A stretch of DNA of 64,000 nucleotides, from the NCBI RefSeq assembly GCF_020882245.1, contig NC_083600.1, positions 21,638,001 to 21,702,000 on the forward strand. The letters are read 5' to 3'. The DNA is from Rhopalosiphum padi. Taxonomy: Eukaryota; Arthropoda; Insecta; Hemiptera; Aphididae. Shown here piece after piece: positions 49,951 to 61,802 of the stretch (position 1 is the stretch's first letter; each line of letters opens with the position of its first letter). The notes under the pieces were generated by a model. The model searched no databases, was not told the origin of the DNA, and saw only the letters and a program-made list of their open reading frames with translations. Both the position numbers and the translations under genes were made by a program.

Positions 49951-50151
49951 TTATACGATAAAAGAAACGTTGAAACCGATATGCGTGTGCGTAGAAGTAC
50001 CTACTGCAGTTATCGACCTAAATTGAATGTAATATATAAGACATAACAAAGGCGTAGCACGGTTTCTCATATACCTATAGGTACATACGAAATCGAATGC
50101 AATCGCCGACGACAATCGGCGATAAAGCACGTCTCCTAGATGCCATGACAT
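49951..50151 (-). CDS. Candidate first exon/ORF, unknown protein
   Basis: A minus-strand ATG at 50151 opens 66 codons. The first 20 residues (M-S-W-H-L-G-D-V-L-Y-R-R-L-S-S-A-I-A-F-D) have balanced codons and are followed by a donor-like TTC/GTATGT; beyond it the frame is A+T-biased. The real exon may be only these 20 codons. A GC-rich hairpin (50102-50123) lies inside. Confidence 0.25.
   Translation of the reverse strand: MSWHLGDVLYRRLSSAIAFDFVCTYRYMRNRATPLLCLIYYIQFRSITAVGTSTHTHIGFNVSFIV
50102..50123. repeat. GC-rich perfect hairpin
   Basis: ATCGCCGA, a 6-base loop, then TCGGCGAT: an 8-bp perfect stem of unusual G+C content for this window. No T-run follows. It may be an RNA structure or a palindromic protein site. 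Confidence 0.6.
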
Positions 50152-50219
50152 TTCGAATTTATATATAAATAATAAATATCAATAAAATATTATATAGTAC
50201 CATTTATTATAATAGAATA

Positions 50220-51045
50220 TAGGGTGATTTGCCAAGTATGCTCATCCCCATATTATATTATTTTAATAATTGATTAGTTAAATCAAATTTTTCTGTTTTA
50301 TATAATATACATAACATATTATTATTATAAGGACAATATTATAAAATAATTAAATGTTTTACTGTTAAATGTGTGTTCTGTTATGGTAAAAATAAAAAAT
50401 GTATTGTTTCTATCAATCTTTTTATTGTAAATAAATTGAAAAAATATTTTTTATAATTAATAATAAGTAATAACTACACAGATGATATTTTTAAGAATAT
50501 TGAAGCATCTGAATCGAACTTTAAGCGAGTAGTTTCTGAGTTATTGATATTTATGCCGGTACTAAGAATAATATATAATAGGATTAATAGATATGGGGAC
50601 TAATTATTTTAAAATTATATTAATTGATATTAAATTTAGTAAAATGTTTAATTTATAAAAATGATACGAGTATAATATGCAATAAATTGAATATTACATA
50701 TTTTATGTAAAACCATTCTTAGGGACTACCTATATAAACCTTAATACACGAAAATTAGCGATTCAAAAATTATATTTCGATATAAATACAACATTTTTTT
50801 TAAAAACCATTTAATTGGCTATTAGTATTAATAACTTACTGTAGAAAAAACAGTTCTTATAAATAACTCAATTAAAAAAATTAGTTTGTATCACTATAGA
50901 ACGCTTCTTAAGTAGTAAATAATAGTAGTATTTCACAATACTGATATGGTCTTGCAATATTTTGAAAATTCTAAAAACTAGAATTTGAAATAAAAAGCAT
51001 TGTTTAAAGATAAAAAGGGTTTTAACTTCTTCGTAAATCATTCTG
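50220..51045 (-). mobile_element. MITE family A, copy 3 (826 bp, reversed)
   Basis: Left end TAGGGTGATTTGCCAAG, right end (reverse complement) CAGAATGATTTACGAAG, with TA on both sides (50218-50219 and 51046-51047). Read on minus, ACTTAAGAAGCG..CTATAGTGATACAAACT matches copy 1 in the same sense. About 100 bases longer than the other copies through A+T-rich interior growth. No coding frame is present. Confidence 0.8.
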
Positions 51046-51047
51046 TA

Positions 51048-52108
51048 TATTATAATATATAGGACACGCGTGGGCGTGCACTAACGGTTGTGTTTGCTTA
51101 ACTCTACGGATTCATCAACACAACACAATGGCCACATATTATTATTATCCTTAGTATCTATTTAATAAGTCGATACAAATCAACTCACGGACCTACGACA
51201 ATATATTGCGTGTAACTTCTGAACATCACCGAAGACTGCCTGACGTAATTTTCTACATTACATAATTATTATAATAATAAATCATGTACAACCGAAGTTA
51301 AAATTTTACTTTACCTACCAACATTTCCGTGTTTGGACGTGCGCGCTTTAACACGAATTAATTATATAATGCGGAAAATACAATAACATTAGTTATATAC
51401 TTCGTTTGCTCTTTTAATTTTTGTCTAGATTTTAGTATTTTCTTCATTATTCACATGAATAAAATAATTTCTGAGTAGATCACATAAATGTTTTGAATGA
51501 ATTTAAAACATTATAAAACCTATTCATAAGGTATTAAAATTTTTATACGTAGAATAAAATAATGCAAAAGAATGTTATTACAGTTGATTCGATTAAAAGT
51601 CATACAATTTTTGCTGGATATTTCAGAAATATTATTTTGTACTCTTGTTATATCTCGAATAATGATTGAAAATATAAAGTCTTAAGTTATAAAAACTAAT
51701 TTTATTTTTAGTATCTATAATCTTCAAGATAAAACTTTGTCAAAAGGAATTAAAGCCTTTATTTTGCCTTTTTTACAACTCACAAGACTACAAAAGTCAA
51801 GAACTCGTGCTTCGTTTACTTTTGTTATAAGTAAGAGAATTCAAACAAAAGTGGAGCCTAATATTTATTTATATATTTTGGATTGTTTTGTCAAAATGAT
51901 TATTTTTAAAAGATAATTTCATTTTTTTTAAATTATTGGTTTTCGCATGAGTAATTATAACCGAGGATTGTTAGAACATGTTCTTACAAGCTACATCATA
52001 ATTAATTGAAAAATATTTTTGTTTGAAAACTTAACATATTTATTAAAACAGAAATTAATATTGTTATTAAAATATCATGACAATATAAAGTATGTCTTAA
52101 AAACAGCG
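51048..52108. other. A+T-rich non-coding DNA
   Basis: A GC-richer spot at 51060-51250 holds no open frame of note; the rest is featureless. Confidence 0.5.
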
Positions 52109-52240
52109 ATGGTAACAAACAATTTATTTATTCAGCTTTATAGTCAGCTAAAATGGTTATTCATCATTTCTAGTAAATATTTATTGACATTATTGGGTAT
52201 CGAACAAGAAAAACAAGTTTCAGATTTCTTGCGATACTAA
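52109..52240 (+). other. Small open frame, possible gene remnant
   Basis: ATG at 52109 opens 43 codons to TAA; the frame is open upstream to 52019. The end is protein-like (L-L-G-I-E-Q-E-K-Q-V-S-D-F-L-R-Y). No family was recognised. It lies 300 bases before a second 43-codon frame on the same strand. Confidence 0.18.
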
Positions 52241-52538
52241 ATTGTCATTTTTTCCTATAAGGTAACATGTGAATTATTTAATAGGGAAAATATATTTAAT
52301 TAAAATTATATATTGATTTACGAAGATGACGTCCAATTGAAAATATCCATTGTACAAAATTATACAAAATGTATACAGTCCACAAAATATAAAAGGTCTA
52401 TTGTATACAAAATATTTAAAATTATTAAGTTTCTAGATGAATAGAGAAATGCATATTGTTATATATTAGTTATATATGTGTTTGTTTATTTTTATTTATC
52501 TTTAATTATACATTTTTAATAATAAATTGATATAGTGT

Positions 52539-52670
52539 ATGATCTATAAAATGAAACATTTCATAAAGATGTACATGCGACGTCCAGAAAAAGGAAAAAG
52601 ACGAGCTGTACCACAAATATTTTTTCTTACTTCTTGGAATAAATATGATCTTGCCATTGATAGGAGATAA
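52539..52670 (+). other. Small open frame with basic, protein-like sequence
   Basis: ATG at 52539 opens 43 codons to TAA at 52668-52670. Residues include Y-M-R-R-P-E-K-G-K-R-R-A-V-P-Q and L-T-S-W-N-K-Y-D-L-A-I-D, whose G+C-containing codons stand out from flanking DNA. It has the look of a conserved exon fragment, but I cannot name the family; the opposite strand is also open with poorer composition. Confidence 0.22.
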
Positions 52671-54645
52671 CACAAAAATAGTGTGGTAGAAAAATTTTAC
52701 TTTTAATTTCAAAGACTATTAGTAGCATATCTTGTCAATACTTAGCAACTATGAAACAGCACAGTGATACTGAAAGTATTAATGCATATTAAAAGTGTTA
52801 AGAGGACATCTTAATTATATAGTAGTCAATAATTCGAAAAAAATTGATAAAATATAAGAATCACTTAATGAAAATACTACCAATTTGTGAAACTTATATA
52901 AAAATGGAAATTATATTTCCCGGATATATAAGAGATGTTTCATATAAGTTAAAATTATGTTCAGATCCCTGTGAAAATGATAATAAGTAATTTATCGTTA
53001 TCAGATATTTTTAATTAAACAATATAATATATTGGACCTATAGTTATGTATTAGACATATCATATTATTATATTGCACCTTTGAATACTGGTTAATATAT
53101 ATTAGAATATAATTATAAAGTTTATAAATCTTTAGTTTATAATTATTTTACGTCGGAAATAATATATTGTTTATTACCATTCGAGCTATTATTATCAAGT
53201 GACTAAATTTCTCTACTATTTAAGTATTATATAATTATTTATTTACATCAGGACATAACTTTAAATTATATAAGAAACAAACAACAGTGAAATTTGGAAA
53301 TATATTAAATATAACTACAAAAAAACAATTAAGGTATAATAATTTATTGATTAAATAAATAATATACATTTTTAATACGACAATCTAGATAATTTTAATC
53401 CATCCTTTTGCACAATTTAAATAATAGTGTTTTAATATTTTATTTATTTAAATTATATGTTCTACATTTTGAATGTATTTATTGTTAATATAAAATAAAA
53501 AAAACTTTAACTTAAAAATGTTTTTGGCATTTTATTCTTGAGTAATTGCTTTTCAATTATTATAATTATTATTACTCAAATCTTACAACTTTCATTACTT
53601 ATAACTTACAATTTTAAGAAATATCAATGAACCCGCCTTCTTATTTTCTTAATTTTGTCCAGTCTTTCACTGTTGTACTATATAAATGATTAAATTAATT
53701 TATTAATTATTATATATATAATATAATATATATTACTAACTGCGGCTTGAGATTACCTTCCTATAGGTAAATAGTGTAAAACGAAACAATATTTTTGCTC
53801 TCACAATAATATTTCTAAAAACATAATTTATGACCATATTAGAATTATTATTTAAAAAGATAATTATTTGTTAGTATTAATAAATATTTATTCCCTGTGG
53901 TAAAGTAAAATAAATTAAACTTAGTGGTTTGTTGAAAACGTTTATAACCACATCATATGATTGATTATTTATACATATAAAGAAATATTATATATAATAT
54001 ATACATAAATTCTATTATACCATGTAATTAGGTGCTTAGTTACTTATATACTAGCTTAAACGAAATATTATCTGAATGCCACTCAGCTGTTTTCGAAGGG
54101 TTTGATAAAAGCAATTTAAATCAAATATTGGGAATAATTTAAATTTTAAATACATACCATTTACTATAGGTAATTCAAATTAGCTTTTTGCTAGTCCCGT
54201 GTCAGTACCGTTGTTGGTTGTCGTCTATACAATACATACACGATTGTATATATTTAATCCTTAGAAAGCGTTGTTAATAGCATCACTGTTTATTTTGATA
54301 TAAATAAAGAACAACACCTAACTTAAACAAAATTCAATATAATTGTGAACGTTGTAGACTTCTGAACTTTGTGGATTTCTAAACAAATAGTAAATACTAC
54401 TAAAATTAAACCAAATACTTAATCAACAACGAAAAATTTGATTTCAAAAGTTTAGCACAAAGCTATTGTTGGTACTTTCCCTACATAATAAATCATAATA
54501 GATATTTAAATGATTAAATGCATACACAAGTGTATGCGCCTAACCTAACGTAAGGTGTTAATTTTCACATCCAGCAAAATATCATAGTTAATTTAACATT
54601 ATTTTATTTTAATTCAATATCAAATTTAAGTTTTTTTATCATCGA

Positions 54646-54680
54646 GAATTTTTAATATTAATATTAATATTAAAAAATTC
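54646..54680. repeat. Near-perfect A/T palindrome (35 bp)
   Basis: GAATTTTTAATATTAAT followed by its reverse complement with one extra A: an (AATATT)n-based palindrome. Confidence 0.8.
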
Positions 54681-55335
54681 CAATTAAAATACTTGCAAAC
54701 ACACAATGCATATTTTTATATTTTTTAATAACATTATTTTTAATTTACATTTTGAGCAATTAATGTATTGATTTGACAATGATATATGACTCGTTTGTGT
54801 GTGTGTATTTCTGTAATCACTTTTACAAATGTTGTAGATACTTGAAATTTGTATCAAGCATTTATATTATCATTTTCTATAAATAGAATAGTTATAAAAA
54901 TATTTTAAATCTTTTTGTGTTATTTAGGCTTTAAACAAATAAAATTTACGATTTTTTAATTATTTTTAATATGTCAATACAACATTTTTGCTGGATTAAA
55001 ATTCTTGAAAATTTAATATCAATCCCTTACATACTTTTTATAATATTTTTATAAAAATATTATTAATACAAGGGTATATTTTTTTTTATAGACATTTGTA
55101 GTTTGAATTTGAACGAAATTACATATTCAAACGATGATAATAACATTAATAACGATATTCATTATTTTGTTATAATTTTAAAACATTATCTATTACTTTC
55201 CGTAATAACATTTAAAAAATATGTAGATTGATTTAAAAATATTACCTTTTTATACCACGTACCTATTCACATTAATTAACAATTAAGTGGTATTGGCTTA
55301 AAAGTTAATAACAATTGACAATAATATAATATGAT

Positions 55336-55359
55336 TTATTATTATTATTATTATTATTA
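55336..55359. repeat. (TTA)8 microsatellite
   Basis: Eight uninterrupted TTA units. Confidence 0.9.
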
Positions 55360-55504
55360 TAATTAATACTAATAATACAATAAATGTAATTTTTTCCGAA
55401 AAAATTAAATCAACCTACCGTAATACTAATAGTAAAATAAATTACTTTAAAAAAACTGTATCATAAAATATATAGGCACCTAGTAGTCATATAAGCTGAC
55501 AGAA

Positions 55505-55680
55505 CGTCTCCGCTTAGAATCGTTTTTCACGTACATTTCACCAGCCCCGCCTAGCGTTTTTTAACTTCTGCGTAGACGGAAGTTGAACAGAAATTTGCAG
55601 GAATTAAACATTAAATATTGGCGTTGAAAAATTGAAATGGTTGAGGGTGGGAAAATGTACGTTCGTTTTTGAATTCAGTG
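55505..55680. mobile_element. Short inverted-repeat element, candidate MITE or element end
   Basis: AATCGTTTTTCACGTACATTT (starting about 55518) faces AAATGTACGTTCGTTTTTGA (ending about 55673); ACGTACATTT is exactly inverted (55529-55538 versus 55653-55662). Inside lies a second inverted pair AACTTC/GAAGTT (55563-55584). GC-richer than its surroundings. It contains no frame. Likely a small foldback or the end of a degraded element. Confidence 0.4.
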
Positions 55681-56220
55681 ACTTATCATTGAATTAAAAT
55701 TGAACACATACGTAATGCAGTATGTAATAGTGGTATATATAATACATTTAGTTTTCAGATATAAAACATTATACATTTTTTTTTTATGAAATTTTACTAT
55801 AATTTCTTACCATAGTATACATATGATTTGATGTTTTATCACATAATATTTAATTTTTTTTTCATATTTTGTAGTACATCAAAATCTTAGTCAGAATTAA
55901 TATTATTATTATTGTGTATGATTATGACCCACTTGCCCCACTTTTTTATTATTAATTTTTATTCAATTAAAAGAAAATTATAATTTAATGTGTTTTGTTT
56001 TTCATTAATTATAATTTTATTATGCATTGTATTTGATAAAAAAAATTATGTTTTTTAATTTAAATACGTTATTTATTCTAACATAATGATTAATAAATTT
56101 ATAAAGTAAACGCAGCAAATGTTTCTTGTGACATTTTCTATGTTCCTGGCCGTTCCCGGGGTTTCCTGGGTATTCCCGTTAAGTTCTTAGAACTTGCTTA
56201 ACTCTAGTTACAGCTATTAA

Positions 56221-56927
56221 CAGTGATTCACGATAAGTATGCTCGCCTCCTTTTTTCCTTCAATGATTGTGTTATTCTAAATCTTATTCAGGGAATTTTT
56301 AAATAACTTTAACACTATTTTCTGCATTATTCAATGAGCATTCTGTGGATAATCAAATTTCTGTTTTTCAAATGAGAACCCCATTTTATACTGCAAATTA
56401 TTTAGCGTATAATTTTTCTGAAAATTCAAACAAACAGTTTTTGAGTTAATTAATTTTGTATACTAAGGATAATAAGTCCATAAGTCCATGATAATGATTT
56501 AGAATATTGATGGCTAAAATAATTAAAATTTATAAAAAAAAATGTATTTATCAATATTTATAATTTTTTTAAATAGACTAAGGTGTATTAATGTCTAAAT
56601 TCATTATTACATCTAGTTTATATTTATGTAAATATTTTCTTAATGATACTCTTAGGCGATACTCAAAGTAAAAAAATTTAATAACTAAGAAATTACTAAT
56701 TTGAATTTTGAACTAGGTAGGTATAGCAGGTACATCAACATTTTCAAAAAATTATTCACTTAATAATTTACAGTAATAAAAAGGGAGGGGGTTTTTAAAA
56801 CAGAAGTCTGTATTAAAAAATAGATGGTCTTTAAGTATTCAATTAAAAATATCAATAATTTCAATTTAAATAAAATCACCATTAAATGGAAAAAGGAGGT
56901 GATGAGCATGCTTGTTGAATTACCTTA
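56221..56927 (+). mobile_element. MITE family A, copy 4 (707 bp, forward)
   Basis: Left arm CAGTGATTCACG..AAGTATGCTCGCCTCC; the right arm read in reverse complement gives TAAGGTAATTCAACAAGCAT then GCTCATCACCTCC. TA follows the right end; the left end appears to have lost two bases and has no clear TA. The interior CTGTTTTTCAAATGAGAACC matches copy 1 in reverse complement. No transposase frame is present. Confidence 0.82.
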
Positions 56928-56929
56928 TA

Positions 56930-57948
56930 TAGTTACGAATTTTGTCCTTACAATTTAAGAGGACGCTACACCCGTGTTTAATGTCTCTGTATTACATACA
57001 AACACATATAACATAACACATTTTCATTCAGCAGAATCCATTTTATGTTATTAGCTTTAATAATTTACCTATTATACAACTTAATGGTAAGAATATAGGT
57101 CATCACACAGGCTTTTATTAACATTATAATTTTAAAATGAGTTATAAGCATTTTAAAGTTGTAATATTTTACATGGCTATAATTAATTTTAAAGTTATAT
57201 TATCAATAAAATAAGCCTTATGTGATGGCCTGATAATATTCTTTCCTTTAAGTTCGATAATAGGTAAAGTTATTCTAATATTAAAACTAACATCATAAAA
57301 TGGGATCTGCTGAACGAAAATTTGCTATGTTTTATGTATGTAAGACGAATACATCATACACGAATGTGACTTAACAACATATAATTTAGTTTCAGTAATA
57401 TGATACGCATAATCAAATCATTAACTTTACAACACTATTTTGTTATCTCACCTTCATAATTGTATTAAAAAACACACAGCTATTTTTAACGTGATTTTTA
57501 CCCATATTTTTAGCTCATTACACTAGGATTATAACCCAAGTGGATATTTTCCGACCAAAACAACTTTTAATAAACAAATAACGAACACTATTTTAAAAAT
57601 AAAATAGGTATATTTATATGAAAATATTAAAATTAAAAAGTGGGACAAATGAGCAATAAAATTATACTAGTTTTAACTATAACATTTATTTTACATCTTA
57701 TCACGAAAGTAATAAATACTTATCATACTTAAATGATTAGTTAAAATATGTACTATATACAAATAATTAAATAAGTATTTATATTAAATTAAATGTTTAG
57801 TATGTATATTGTATACGATATTTATAATAATATTTTACACTAATCATAAATTCGTAATGAACATCACTCACAAAATATTAAACAATAAAAAACAAATTAA
57901 TGTATTGAATTAAATCTTTCCCGTTAACAATGTTATTATTTTATTTAG
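56930..57948. other. A+T-rich non-coding DNA
   Basis: Nothing gene-like. A good acceptor for the following candidate exon closes the stretch. Confidence 0.5.
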
Positions 57949-58042
57949 TATATTGGTGGTAAGTACCTATACCAGCTACAAGGTATCTACTTTGCAATGA
58001 TCGATACGCATCGTTTGGTATATCGTTCCGCAACGTGTACCG
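57949..58042 (+). CDS. Candidate internal coding exon, unknown protein
   Basis: Acceptor GTTATTATTTTATTTAG ends at 57948 and donor ACCG/GTGAGA cuts after 58042. The 94-base segment between is fully open in one frame (31 codons plus one base), beginning Y-I-G-G-K-Y-L-Y-Q-L-Q-G and containing I-D-T-H-R-L-V-Y-R-S. Both splice signals are good. Against it: the minus strand is also open across the same bases, and no partner exon was found. No family was recognised. Confidence 0.3.
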
Positions 58043-58200
58043 GTGAGACGTTAAAATAATGACCAATCCCCCCTAAGAATAACCCCCTCGTTCTCGTTAA
58101 AACCGCTTCCGGCTTTATAGAGGCATAATTTAATGGAAGTTAGCGTTATAAGACCCCTTATTACCGCCACCTTTTCAAAGTGATAATTTGTTTTCGTTAA
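58043..58200. promoter_or_regulatory. GC-richer segment with CCGGAAGC and TATAAAG words
   Basis: Read on minus, CTATAAAGCCGGAAGCGG combines a TATA-like word with an ETS-like CCGGAAG core, flanked by C-runs. This could be a minus-strand promoter or part of the neighbouring candidate exon region. There is no transcript evidence. Confidence 0.2.
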
Positions 58201-60305
58201 AAACATATTTTTTAATAGAACCATTTTTTATTGTCTTTCTCACTCTTTCACTCATTGTGTCCCTCAGCTAAAAAAATATACATTAATGAATTATTTATAA
58301 GAGTATAATACTTCATTAAAACCGATATCGATACAAGACGTAAATTTCGAAATTATATATTATAATTTCAACATGTTCAGTGGGGCATATTCCTTATCTG
58401 TTTAAAGAATAAATAAAAATTAAAAATATAATCCACAAACACTTTTGATTATTATATTTTTACATTTAAATATTTTTGATAAGAATCTTAATTAAAAGTG
58501 TATAACCCATGATTTATCATTTCATCAAATGATTACTAATTTAAGTACCTATAACTGTGATAAGTAGAAAATATTTTTATACGATTTATACACTCTACAG
58601 TCTATATGACTAAATAATTTCATAACTATCTATTATTTTAATGCAATTCTAAATTTTTATCACTCAAAAACAATATCTATATGATTATTAAGTGTTATTA
58701 TATTATTAATTGTGTCTGTAATACATGCATGGTACCTAGATGGCTAGATATAAGTATAGTATCAGCAAATAATAATTGCATACTTATATTACTCACAATA
58801 CTAAATAAACATTTTTAATCGTTGCATTCTAATACAGCTGATATAAAAGGCTAGACAAAGGAAATAGGTATAAACGATAAACATTAAATGTTTTATATTG
58901 TGCTAATACAATCTAAATTTTACTTTTAATCATATATTTAACGTAAACTGCACTGTGTACTGCTTATACTTAAACCAAAAACAGTGTTATGGGTAATTTA
59001 ATATATAAATATTTATAATGTAACATTGTTGGTGGTTGAATAATTTTAATCTAGTTACCTGGAAAATAACTTGTATAAATAACAAGATATTTTTAAAAAT
59101 CGCCATAATATTATAAATCAATATTATTTTTGTAAAAAAAATAAATAATATTTACAATATAATTAAAAAAAAATAACTCTTAGTAAATCAATAACTTTTA
59201 TTGTTATTCATCGTTATTAAAATAATTTAAAATTGTTTTACTGGGAAAATAATAGCTTAAATAAAATACAAATAATGGTGTACTTTTTTGACGAAAATAA
59301 ATAAATTAAAATTTTCAGAACAATAAAAACTACATATAATGTATATAATTATATAAATAAGAAGGTGCGTTATTAGTTTTTTTAGGTTATTAGCGATCAC
59401 TATGCACTTGTCTTACGTCGAAAAATTAAATCTTGTAGGCTAATGATAAATTGATTAATAAACTAATAATACAAATCGATCACTTAATTGTAATAGCATT
59501 TTATGTATCATGAGATTGTATAAAAACGGTATATCAAAAATGTAATAGTTTACCTAATAATAAGTGAACCATATATTTTGCTGGCAGCCTATTTTCTTCA
59601 AAAAGTAATATTTATAGTCCTTAAATTAAGTTTAGTTATTGATTAACATAAAATACATAAAATAATATGAATCAAAACCCATTTTACAGCTTTATTATAT
59701 GTATATAATTTAATATAAGTGATATTATTATATTTATTTACAAAAATTAACAATAAATAATTTAATTTATATTAGTAAAGTAATATATCAATAGATATTT
59801 TTCAAATCATGTGTGATCCTTATACCATTATTTTCTTCCATTCAAATTTAATAATTGTATTACTTACTCATAAACTATATTTTAAATAATAAAAAGCTAT
59901 TTTAATAGAAAAAAAATAGTTTTATATATTCAAAACTATACTATTTTTCAAACAAATATTAAAATGTATTATAAAGCGATTTAGAGTTAATAACACTATT
60001 ATTTAGATATCATTTTATGAAACCAAATAATATTATTTTCCATAAAGTGAATCAAAAATGTATCTAGAGATTTTTTTTATGTCATCGTTATTATTTAGGT
60101 TAAATGTTGGCATAACTATTCTTATATTATCGAAAATATTAATTATTTATTTTATTCACTTATGAACAGTTTATTTTAGGTTCTAATACCAAAGATAACT
60201 GCAGTTAACACGCAGATATTAAAATTGATAAAGATTATTTATGATCATGAAATATATATCGTCTAACTGCTGTCGATGGCAGGTCAATATATATATAAAA
60301 TTATT
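58201..60305. other. A+T-rich non-coding DNA downstream of the BED-finger gene
   Basis: Nothing recognisable apart from a minus-strand donor-like ATTAG/GTAAAC near 59553 after a short protein-like stretch. This is expected to be intergenic DNA beyond the 3' end of the minus-strand gene. Confidence 0.5.
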
Positions 60306-60311
60306 TTTATT
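60306..60311 (-). terminator. AATAAA polyadenylation signal for the BED-finger gene
   Basis: Minus-strand AATAAA 18 bases after the stop codon of the BED-finger exon. Such hexamers are common in A+T-rich DNA, so its use is inferred from position. Confidence 0.35.
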
Positions 60312-60328
60312 TAATAAATAATCCATAT

Positions 60329-60595
60329 TTATTTTTCGTTAATTTTTCTAATGACGGTTTTACAACATGCGCACATGACCTTGACATGGTGACGTTTCAG
60401 ATGTTTCACATATACCATGAAACATAACGGAAAACATGTGCCAAACTCACCCAAATCTTTCGCTGAGATATTTCTACTCGACTTTATTTTTGGTCTACCT
60501 TTATAGCCACATTTTATGCACAGACAATTGGTCCCTTCGTCTGAGTCTATATAATTCCAAATAGACTTGAACATTGTTGGAACTCTGTCGGATAT
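60329..60595 (-). CDS. Terminal exon of a BED-type zinc-finger gene
   Basis: Minus strand. An acceptor with a T9 tract (TTTGTCTAAATTAG) ends at 60596; the exon opens in phase 0 and runs 88 codons to TAA at 60331-60329. Counting from the internal Met at 60574, it shows the BED order: S-I-W-N-Y-I-D (aromatic lead, W6), C19-x2-C22, then H58-L-K-R-H-H63 (H-x3/4-H). BED fingers bind DNA and occur in insect transcription factors, boundary proteins and hAT-transposase derivatives; which applies cannot be told here. A further C-A-C-C lies near the end. The spacing between Cys and His pairs is long. A strong donor (GG/GTGAGT, cut at 60451) lies inside, so a spliced isoform that removes the His pair is possible. 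It joins in phase to exon 61803..61954. Confidence 0.7.
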   Translation of the reverse strand: MSDRVPTMFKSIWNYIDSDEGTNCLCIKCGYKGRPKIKSSRNISAKDLGEFGTCFPLCFMVYVKHLKRHHVKVMCACCKTVIRKINEK

Positions 60596-60611
60596 CTAAT
60601 TTAGACAAAAA

Positions 60612-61802
60612 AAAAATATGCGCTGTGATTTATTACACTAACTATTGGCTATTATTCTGTAAATAGACTTTGGAGTTTACTCAAGTCTCAAAATTATGAC
60701 CTAAGGAGAATACTGTCAAAAAATTTAAAGAGAATAGTACAATATATAAAATGTAAGCATACAGAACATTTTGGGAAACTTGTTTATTTTGTAGATTAAA
60801 ATTTTCGAATTGTTAGTGATTAAATTGTTGAACGTCAACGGCTATATAATAATTAATATTTTAAAACATTTCATTTGTTCCAATATGAACTTAATGATAT
60901 TACATTGTCATATATTTACTATAAACATTGTGTATTTAATATAATTCCTATAATAATCTTGTATTGTATGAAACCAGCTAAAAACTAAACAACGACTCGT
61001 GTGCATAATTTAACCATTACACGGATAGTTAGGTTTCTAAAAAAAAAAATATATAAGCATTCACTAATTAATGTCTACTTCTAGTGAACCATTGGAGATA
61101 ACATAATAGTTTTAACATAATTAAAAATAAATGTATACTTCAGAATAATTTTTCATATATACTTACATTAATTATTAATATAATATTTAGGTATAAAACA
61201 TTGGGAGTGATAAAAATTCATAACGGTAATTTCGTTAAATTATTCTAAAATCGTTTTAACTTAAAAATGTAATTGGCATAGGGTTCATTGATTTATATTT
61301 TGTACCCGATTATGATGAATAAATTGTAGAAAATAAAATACACAAGTTGGAGTAAAAAAAAAATATTAAATATAAGGATATTTGATAAGTCTTCGTTTTA
61401 TGGTTGTATATTTTATCTTTTAATAATAAAAATAATGTTACAACATTTTTCTCGATTTTCAATTTAAAAAGTATATGGCTGTTTACTTTAGTATTATAGG
61501 CATTATTGATTAATATTTAGTTTGATTTGACTGTTCTTGTATATCTATATATAGTAAAAATACGTAAAAACAAATTCAAAAAATATGCACTTTAATTTAA
61601 AATAAAAAAAAATCAATGAAATGTACATAATATTATGTAAAAAAATATACCAATTTTTTTTTGCAATATTGTATATAATATATATACACAAAAATAACCA
61701 TTTAAATCCTATAACTTATTTGCTTTATGTATAACAACGGATATGTTGAAGTATGCTATACAATAGGATTGTTTCAATATTATTTTATTTCAAAATATTT
61801 AC
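60612..61802 (-). other. Inferred intron between two BED-finger exons
   Basis: A+T-rich DNA without open frames, flanked on the minus strand by the donor at 61803 and the acceptor at 60596. About 1.2 kb. Confidence 0.45.

Larger units (their letters stand above)
52671..55504. other. A+T-rich non-coding DNA
   Basis: Nearly 3 kb with no credible gene. It holds an inverted repeat at 54646-54680 and (TTA)8 at 55336-55359. Confidence 0.6.
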
